From Fagopyrum homotropicum (lineage: Eukaryota; Streptophyta; Magnoliopsida; Caryophyllales; Polygonaceae), in assembly GCA_033239125.1 (NCBI GenBank), contig BSWB01000002.1:6233001-6297000 (forward strand): a DNA stretch of 64,000 nucleotides, written 5' to 3'. The notes beneath the pieces are model-generated. The model made no database searches, had not been told where the DNA came from, and saw only the letters and a list, made by a program, of their open reading frames with translations. Below are positions 56,996-64,000 of the stretch, piece after piece. Within the stretch, counting starts at the first letter, position 1, and every line of letters begins with the position of its first letter. Made by a program: the position numbers and the translations under genes.

Positions 56996-58700
56996 TGATG
57001 CCCTTTGGCCATGACAAACTTTCAACTCAACTTTTTCCTCTTATTCCAGCCCACCTCTTCCCTTCTTGTCTCAACCCATCTCCCTTCTTCTTGCTTCCTC
57101 ATGCAGATCAGCCCGTCTAGGCTAGCAGTGTCGAAGCCTATCCACACCACGTACATCAGCTTCCACCACCGCCAAGAATGGCAAGTGCAGCAACCCTAAC
57201 CTCCTCCTTTTTTGCTGAGTAGATCCACACCATGGCTTGTAATCACGTACACTCAGCCGTCCACATTCATGTTGTCCTGAATCCACGGAAGACACGCTCC
57301 CCTTTGATCCACTTTTCTTTATGATCCGTCCAGCTTTGTAACGACTGCTGGTACAACACCTCTCTTCACGTCCAGATTCAATGAGCCAAGGTGCGCGACT
57401 TTCTCTTGCCCTCTGAAGACCGTTCACACTATAGAGAATCCGGGCAAACACCTCCCTTACCCACACGCACATAGATCTCACCGTTAGCACTAAGGAAGAG
57501 AAATCTTGTCAACCATAGACGGCTCTTGGTGCAGGCCTTCCCTCATCACACCAGTAGAAAGAATGAAGCCGTCGTAGCACGCCAAGAACGCCTCGTACAC
57601 CCATGTTGTGACCTGAAGAAGTTGAGTCCAGGAGGCTAACTCAAGCAATCACTACCGAGCTTCAAGCGAGAGATCCTGGAGCCAAACAACTTCACCCTTT
57701 CTGCAATCATAGAGATCTAAAGCCTCCAGGCACGCAACAACAGGTCTTGTGCCGTTTTCCCCTCCTGCTTCGAGTCTTGGAATCGGGTAAGGTTATACCC
57801 ACTCGTCCCTTGCACTTGTCTCTAGGATTACAACCTACTTGATGCTTGTGATGTCTTCTAAATTTACTCAGAACACTCATAGAGGAGAAGTGAAGAAATA
57901 GTCATGTTTTGAGTTTTCAAAATAGTGACGAGCATCCAGTTTTGGCGCCAGATTTAGGTATGCAAAACTCATCCTTCTGGCTGAAATTTTGATATGATAT
58001 GGTTGGGATATTGTTGTAAAAAATATCAAAATTTGAGAGTAATCAAGCTAGTGGTGTAAGAGTTATGAGTTTTCAAAGTTGAGACAGTAAGCAATTTTTC
58101 TGTTTTTGGTGAAATATTCTATGGGAAAAACTGTGTTGAAGCAGTTTTTGGATCTAGATCTGAATAGATTAGATGATCATGATGAACATGAAATTTTGAT
58201 AAATTATATTTTATATACAGTAGTTTATATTCCCAAGTTTTGAGACCGATCCAACGGTCGGATATGGATTTATAGGAGTTCAAAATAGGCGGGATGTGCG
58301 GTTATTAAATCACCCAGATTTTGGCTGAGTATAGAATTCTGGATTTTGGAACCAACTTTGAAGAATTGTGTAGAAGTTGTCGTTGAGTATTCTTGAGAAA
58401 TTCTTGCTTCTATGAGTAGGTTTCTAGTATAGAAGACCTAGATATTTTTATTAGAATTTTTATATTTTTATTCGAGCCTCGTATCTTAAGCTAAAATTGG
58501 ACCTTAGTGACTTTCTATGAAAGTCAAGAATGTCGTTAACTCTTCTAAATCTTAAGCAAACTTCTTTTTGAGAGTTAGAGTGTGGTTTTTAGTTTCAAAG
58601 AATAGTTTGAAACTTTGTTATAGAATTTTCTAGAGTTTCGGGACCCATTGTGAGGTCCTCACTAGTAACTCTCCGAGTACTGAAAATTTGGGGTGTTACA
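56996..58700 (+). mobile_element. Probable chromovirus-type LTR, different subfamily
   Basis: The 3' end is clear: GGACCCATTGTGAGGTCC, then GGGGTGTTACA at 58690-58700, as in the other chromovirus LTRs here. Before it lie the usual T-rich and AGTTTCGGG-like blocks. The 5' end is uncertain. TGATGCCCTTTGGCC at 56996 would give 1.7 kb, within the range of its relatives, but no TSD matches CATAT after 58700. The minus-strand ORF 57122-57490 is judged a chance frame. Confidence 0.55.
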
Positions 58701-59818
58701 CATATTTTACCCAAAAGTTTCATACATTATCCACTTAATCAAATTCCATACCTAATTGTGGGATCCAATCTGTAGATATATTCATGATGATGGTGTTGAG
58801 ACTCTAAAACTTCTGAATTTGCACCAAAATCGTTTAGAACAACAACCACCACCTAATTAGAATTGGATTCTCGATCCAAAGAATTGTAGAAAGGCTGCAA
58901 GTAGGGTGGAAACGTTTCCTTGTAAAATTGTGACTAGTTCCTTTAAATCGGAAGGATAAAGATTAAAATAACCAAAGAGAATTAGTGTGTGGTAGTAGAG
59001 CAGAGAAGTAACGAGCAAGGAAGTAACGAGAAGAGAAGACGTGTAGCAGAGCGGTATAAAAATAACAGAATGTGAGAACACGGTAAGGTTTAATGGAGGT
59101 TTTAGATTTTTTTAATAAGATATATTTTAAGGTGAATCTTATCCGTTGAATTAGGTTAAGTGTCGGGATTAAACAGATTATACCCCTAAAGTTTAAAATA
59201 AACTCCATGGAGACTGGACCGCTTGTTAATACTCAAACAACGGGAAAATATGTTGTTAACTATCATACTCCGTTTGTTAAATTTAACAAGGATCATAAAA
59301 GATCGCAACTCAATAAAAACAAAATTAACACCATTAAAAATCTATATTAGGTGTCTAGTTTTATTTAAAATTATAAAATAGGTCTATAATTTATTTTCAG
59401 TTTCCTCCAATTCACCATACTCACTTTTCAGTCAGTTCCACATTAAGAGTACATGAATCAAAGTGAAAACAAATTTGATCAATAAACAATTAAAATATAT
59501 GAAATCAAAAAATTACTACGTTTTTACATTAACCAACGATTTATTGATTATAACTCCCCAAAAAGGTATCGCTACTGTGCCAGGAATCCATACAAGAATT
59601 CCTTCAGACTTTGTAAAGAAAAACATAAATTACTACGTTTTTACACTTTGAAAGGACGCCATCTTACTAGCTACATAACCAACGCCACCATGGTGGGGTT
59701 AATCTTCCACTAGACTTAGCTAATACATAAGCAATTTATAATATGAACTAGACAAGAATAAAATCATAAATCATAGCACATGATTGTTTATAAAACAAAT
59801 ATGAGTACAAAAAGTAAA
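58701..59818. other. Intergenic DNA, no gene seen
   Basis: It includes short duplications: AAGTAACGAGnAnnGAAG twice near 59007-59035, and AAATTACTACGTTTTTACA at about 59509 and 59628. No gene is supported. Confidence 0.5.
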
Positions 59819-60032
59819 CATGCTTCATATATGAATATGAGGGTGCTACGCAAAAATGTAATTGTATCAAAACCTATCAATTGCCAATAATATAATAGCA
59901 AAACAATGTTTTGTTTCCTTTGAAAACATACTTTAAATATGAATATGTGATGCTAAAAAATATGTAGCTGTATCAAATCTGTCAACTGACAATAACATAG
60001 TAACAAAGCAATACTTTGTTTACTTTCTGAAA
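59819..60032. repeat. About 107-bp tandem duplication
   Basis: Copies at 59819-59926 and 59927-60032 share TATGAATATG, TGTATCAAA, CAATAATATA/CAATAACATA and AACAATGTTTTGTTT-type blocks in order, with moderate divergence. Non-coding. Confidence 0.75.
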
Positions 60033-60684
60033 GTCGTCTGAAAGAACCTTTACAAAGTTGTTTGAAAACATGCTCAAACATTCTTTATTTCAGAAACTGT
60101 ATCCAAATATCAATTGTAAAAATGAATATTATTAAAAAATTTGAAGTCTATTTCTTGAACAAAAGCGTAGCTTCTAACTCTAACCACGGAAAGAACACGA
60201 TGATCATTGATCAGGTGAATCCTCATTCAACATAATGGTCGGACACAACCTCAGCCCACACAAACCATGAAACCATTGGTAAACATGGCCTACCTAAATC
60301 AAGAAGTGAAAAGAGCATATCTAAAAATAAATCAACAATAACAAATTTGTCCGCTTAGGTCAAAGACCAAATCAACAATTTCATAATCAACGTCAACAAT
60401 CTCACTTCTTTAAAATATCACAAATGCAATGCAAACATATAATAACCAACGTTGGCAAAATGCCGCTCAAGTCAAATACGATATCAAAGCCTTCATAATC
60501 AACAACAGATTCTTTTCTTTGAAATATCACAATGCATGGTTCACAAATGCATGGTTTATAAATTACAAAATCAATATTTTGAAAAGCATCAAAATCTTCA
60601 ATGCAACATATAAATGATGTTAAACTGAAATCATACTCATATAAAAGCTCACAAGTACTTGTCTTAATATGCTTACTAAAATGA
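60033..60684. other. Intergenic DNA, no gene seen
   Basis: AT-rich spacer up to the left edge of the solo LTR. Confidence 0.5.
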
Positions 60685-62366
60685 TGTAATGCCCAAGTTC
60701 TGGGAACTCGAAGCGTTACGGACTAGGACCTCACAATAGGTCCTGACCCTTAGAGTAGCAACAAGAACATAAGATCTTACAATAAGACACAAATAAATGA
60801 ACCAAAACTGTAATAAAACCAAAGGTAAAACAAAGGGAAGCGTCAAAGACTCGCAACCGAGTTCAAAACAATGGAAATAACAACAACAAAAACATAAACC
60901 CGATCCCGTCCTATAATGTTCGGGAACTCCGGTTGACCACACCGTCCGGATCACTCAGCAACATCTCTAACCTGCGGGACATCTACAACATCGGTCTAAA
61001 CGGTTAGCTAACATTCTAGATATCAAAAAGATAGTAAAAGCACAAACACACATAAAGTAATATAAACATATATCATGCTCGTACTCAACCGGTTATTATC
61101 TTTCATTAAGTTATCCATTACTAATTCAACTTCTTTTGGTCACACGAGAATCTCCCGAAACTCGTTTCCGCTTCCGTCTACCTACAGGAATAGATCCATA
61201 CTATCCGTTACTTGTGGGCCTGGGTTGCAAGAGCACCTCCTAGTCTCCTGTAGAACTAGACAAGTGGTCACTGCCCGGTTATCATACACTTGGGCCAATT
61301 ACGGTTATAAAGGTCAATCCTAGTCCGGTTATCGTTATAACAATAAACAAAAGCACAAACAAGCCAATACACTCAAACTAATATACGAAATGCAACTAAG
61401 TAAGTCCAAGGGACTTACCTCACTCGAAGGTAACTCAAAGGTAACGTAAGGGTCAGCGAACAACTCAGTTTCCCGAAGGAAAGAGAAGAATGCCTACTCA
61501 AACAAGGCGTAACAAATCAGGAACGAAACGATTGCTAGAAGTTTATAACTTCTAGTCTCCATGATCTCTAAGAAATCTCCACAAGCTAGGGTCACAAACC
61601 CTAGTTTTACAGATCATCAAGGGTTGACAACATCAAACATAACTCAGGGAAGGAATGAGGGATTAAAGGAAGGAAGCAACTCACCAAGAATGGGAGATAT
61701 TGTAGAAGAACTGCGGGGGCAGCCAAACAGAGTTGTAGGGGCGGTGGAACAGACAATCGTGGGGGCGGGGATGTGCAGCCGCGGGGGTGGTTTTTGTGAC
61801 AGAAACTGCGTCTTCTTCTTCGACACCAAGGAACTCAACAAAGGCCAAAGCTTGGTTCTTCCACTCGACACACACGCCAAAACTCAACCAAGGAAGCTGG
61901 TGAACATCAACGTATCAACAACGGAAAGACCAACAAGAATCAAGACTCGATCTTGATTCTTGAAGAAGAAGAAGAAGAAGAAGGCTGCAACTTTGTTCGA
62001 TGTTGAACAAATTTGCATACGTTTCTAGGCGAAGAAGAAGACCAACAAGAATCAAGACTCGATCTTCATTCCTTTGATCCTTCTACTGTTCAGCAGGATT
62101 CACAAGGAAGAAGGTTGCAACTTTGTTTGATATTGAAGAAAAACGTATGCAAGAAACAAGAAAAGAAAGAGGCGGAAATTTATTGAAAATGGTTGGCAAG
62201 GATAAGGAAGGACGTTTCTAGGGTTAGAAGATCAAAGGAAAGCCGGCTTATATGATAGAAGATCGGATCTTCTATCTATGGAAGGAAATAAAACGGAATT
62301 AAAATCAGATCGGCGCGATCTAGGGCAAAATTGCAGGGGTGGTGAATGCCAAAACAAGGTATTGCA
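60685..62366 (-). mobile_element. Solo LTR of the chromovirus family, minus orientation
   Basis: Plus text starts TGTAATGCCC and ends GGTATTGCA. Read inverted it matches the solo LTR at 1001-2589, including GATCGGATCTTCTATC and the GC-rich cassettes near the 5' end. Flanks AATGA (60680-60684) and AACGA (62367-62371) form a 5-bp TSD with one change. No internal region remains. A GAAGAA-rich stretch at 61965-62040 is a local expansion. Confidence 0.85.
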
Positions 62367-62371
62367 AACGA

Positions 62372-63544
62372 CACACGATTACCCGCAAGAGACAACTCGA
62401 TCAATCAATCAACAAGGACTCATCAAATCCTCAAACTCATCCTAAGCTAAACAATTGCTTCATAAATCAACATATATTACTACCATATTATCAACACAAA
62501 GCACCACTCTAATAAGTGTATAATAACTTACCTAATCCAACTTATTTGTCTGTTGTATGTCACTTAAATAAGGTTATATGTGTTAGAACCAATTTTTGTA
62601 TGATTATATGTGTTAGAATCGATATAGGCTCAGATTAGACTGTTCGGGTCAGTAAAAAATGATCCGAACCAAACATTAAATAAGGTTAACCCTACTCATG
62701 CATGATAAACACATATAATGTGTCATGAATGTTAGCCACAAATATGCTTGCTAACTCAAGTATCGAGTAGGTCGTTTTCGAGTCATTCTCAATGTGCCAT
62801 AATTGCTTAATGCCAAGGGACAATTTCCATCCACGTACATATACGTATTTATCAATCAGAACGTTTATAATCAACCGATATCAACATGTGTAGTCACTCT
62901 AGGGTGTACATCATTAGTTATTTCAGTTAAGTAATTCATCACTAATAATAAAATCGTTATTATATAAATATATGCATCTTAATTTATTTATTTTTAATAT
63001 TTCGTTCATGTTTGTGAATACATTTATATTAATATATTGTATCATTAATATTAATAATATTTGTTATGGATATATAATAGATCGCGACATCTTTTTTGAT
63101 AGAAATTAAGTGTCCATCTAATTAGAAGGATAAAATGAAAACGGAATGAGAACGATTAGGGGAAGGAAATGAAGTGAAAATAATTATATAATTTTCATGT
63201 GTTAAAAACTTCTATCATTCTATTCTTGTTGTTGAACATACATTTTTTGAATTAATTAGGAAAATAGGACCCCTTAAAATTATCTTTTGTAAACTAGGCC
63301 TCTATATAAAAGAAAGAAATAATTTCTTTAATTGAAATGATGGTGATTAGATGTTTACTTTTGGTTTAAGTATCTTTTTTTATATGTTTACCTTTATTTA
63401 TTTTTTGTTAATGTAGTTAGTTTGATAAAATTTTCAAGTCCATGAATGTTTAATTTTTTTGGGTGACATTGTTTTCATTACCCAAATATGAATTGTAGTA
63501 TTTTTCTCATTATTGGGTATATGTTTATTGTTTTTGTGGAATGT
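62372..63544. other. Intergenic DNA with R1 box
   Basis: No gene. R1 copy 4 is at 62730-62853, followed by the same AT-rich text seen at 10410-10600. A degenerate Tourist-like fragment may lie at about 63110-63235. Confidence 0.5.
62730..62853 (+). repeat. Dispersed box R1, copy 4
   Basis: It has TTAGCCACAAATATGCTTGC, GAGTCATTCTCAATGTGCC, ATAATTGCTTAATGCC and TCCACGTACATA in order. It is most similar to copy 1 at 5849, and similarity extends upstream to about 62640. Confidence 0.65.
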
Positions 63545-63915
63545 TTCTTATTGTTGAGTATGCATAAAGTGATATTTTTGGGTATGTTTTATGGTTATCC
63601 AAATTGTGTTACAAGGACCAAATGTCATTTGGTATTAATGTTTGGGTACAATATCGATTTGTGTAAATTTTGGTTATGACAAATTCAAATTGGGTATATT
63701 TTTATACGTGTATTGACTTTGTAATATATTTCTTATTATTAAGTATATTTAAAGTGATATCGTGGGTATGTTTTATGGTTATCCAAAATGTGTTATAATG
63801 ATCATATATCAAGCGAATTTTTGGGTAATGATCAAATGTCATTTGATATTGATATTTGTGTACAATATCGAGTTTTGAAAATTTTGGGTATGACAAATTT
63901 AAATTGGGTATGGAT
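63545..63915. repeat. About 184-bp tandem duplication
   Basis: Two copies (63545-63728 and 63729-63915) share TTTCTTATT, AAAGTGATAT, GGGTATGTTTTATGGTTATC, CAAATGTCATTTG and TATGACAAATT, in order. Weakly similar text continues to the end of the window, so a longer array may extend beyond it. Confidence 0.75.
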
Positions 63916-64000
63916 TTTGTATTAAGTTATGTTTAAATTGGGTATAAATGTAAAATATTATCCAAATTATGGATATTGTTTTATTTTGATATTTGATTTA

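Noticed and set aside
57122..57490. Minus-strand 122-codon ORF as a host gene
   Set aside because: It lies inside the probable LTR ending at 58700, has no recognised domain and no splice or promoter support. An unknown gene cannot be excluded.
1..64000. CRISPR array, phage or bacterial operon, tRNA or rRNA genes
   Set aside because: No regularly spaced identical repeats, no operon-like gene packing and no cloverleaf with tRNA boxes were seen. The tRNA-like strings TGGTATCAGAGC and TGGCGCCG are retrotransposon primer-binding sites.

Overview
This is a stretch of plant nuclear DNA, most likely from a eudicot. It has GT-AG introns and short exons in an AT-rich background, and typical plant transposons: Ty1/copia, Ty3/gypsy (chromovirus and Athila-like), LINE, hAT, Tourist-like MITE and Helitron. 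The species cannot be named from the sequence. Only two genes look intact. One is a three-exon BAHD acyltransferase resembling spermidine hydroxycinnamoyl transferases (minus strand, 13224-15893). The other is a two-exon secreted A1 aspartic protease of the At1g66180/At5g37540 type (plus strand, 47971-49676). Nearly everything else is transposon, gene relic or unassigned AT-rich DNA.

Region 1-6.8 kb: an unrecognised gene-like fragment, a solo chromovirus LTR with a perfect target-site duplication (TSD), the N-terminal relic of an RGG/HABP4-type RNA-binding protein gene, a 5'-truncated copia element with its 3' LTR, and a LINE RNase H relic. Region 6.8-20 kb is a decayed BAHD cluster: a broken copy at 7.7-10.4 kb, the intact gene at 13.2-15.9 kb, and a 3'-only broken copy at 19.2-19.8 kb. 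The first broken copy was split by a 198-bp solo LTR, which was then split by a 2.0-kb LTR element carrying one unrecognised ORF and no polymerase. The intact gene carries a 667-bp foldback element in intron 1. A CASP-like (CASPL4-type) gene relic and a short Helitron lie at 17.8-18.7 kb.

Region 20.4-44 kb is a nest of LTR retrotransposons. It starts with one LTR and its primer-binding site, followed by a chromovirus pol fragment and an Athila-like 3' end. Next comes an Athila-like LTR that was split by an 8.2-kb chromovirus, followed by Athila-like gag-protease. That internal region ends at a palindrome joined to an inverted primer-binding site and an inverted LTR. The inverted LTR is itself split by a 3.1-kb hAT transposon with perfect 8-bp TSDs.

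Region 44-64 kb: LINE relics, an inverted pair of Tourist-like MITEs, the aspartic protease gene (with a palindrome-rich intron), two more chromovirus-type LTRs, several short dispersed repeats and two tandem duplications. No rRNA, tRNA, CRISPR or prokaryotic feature was seen. Family assignments rest on motif recognition by eye, without database searches.
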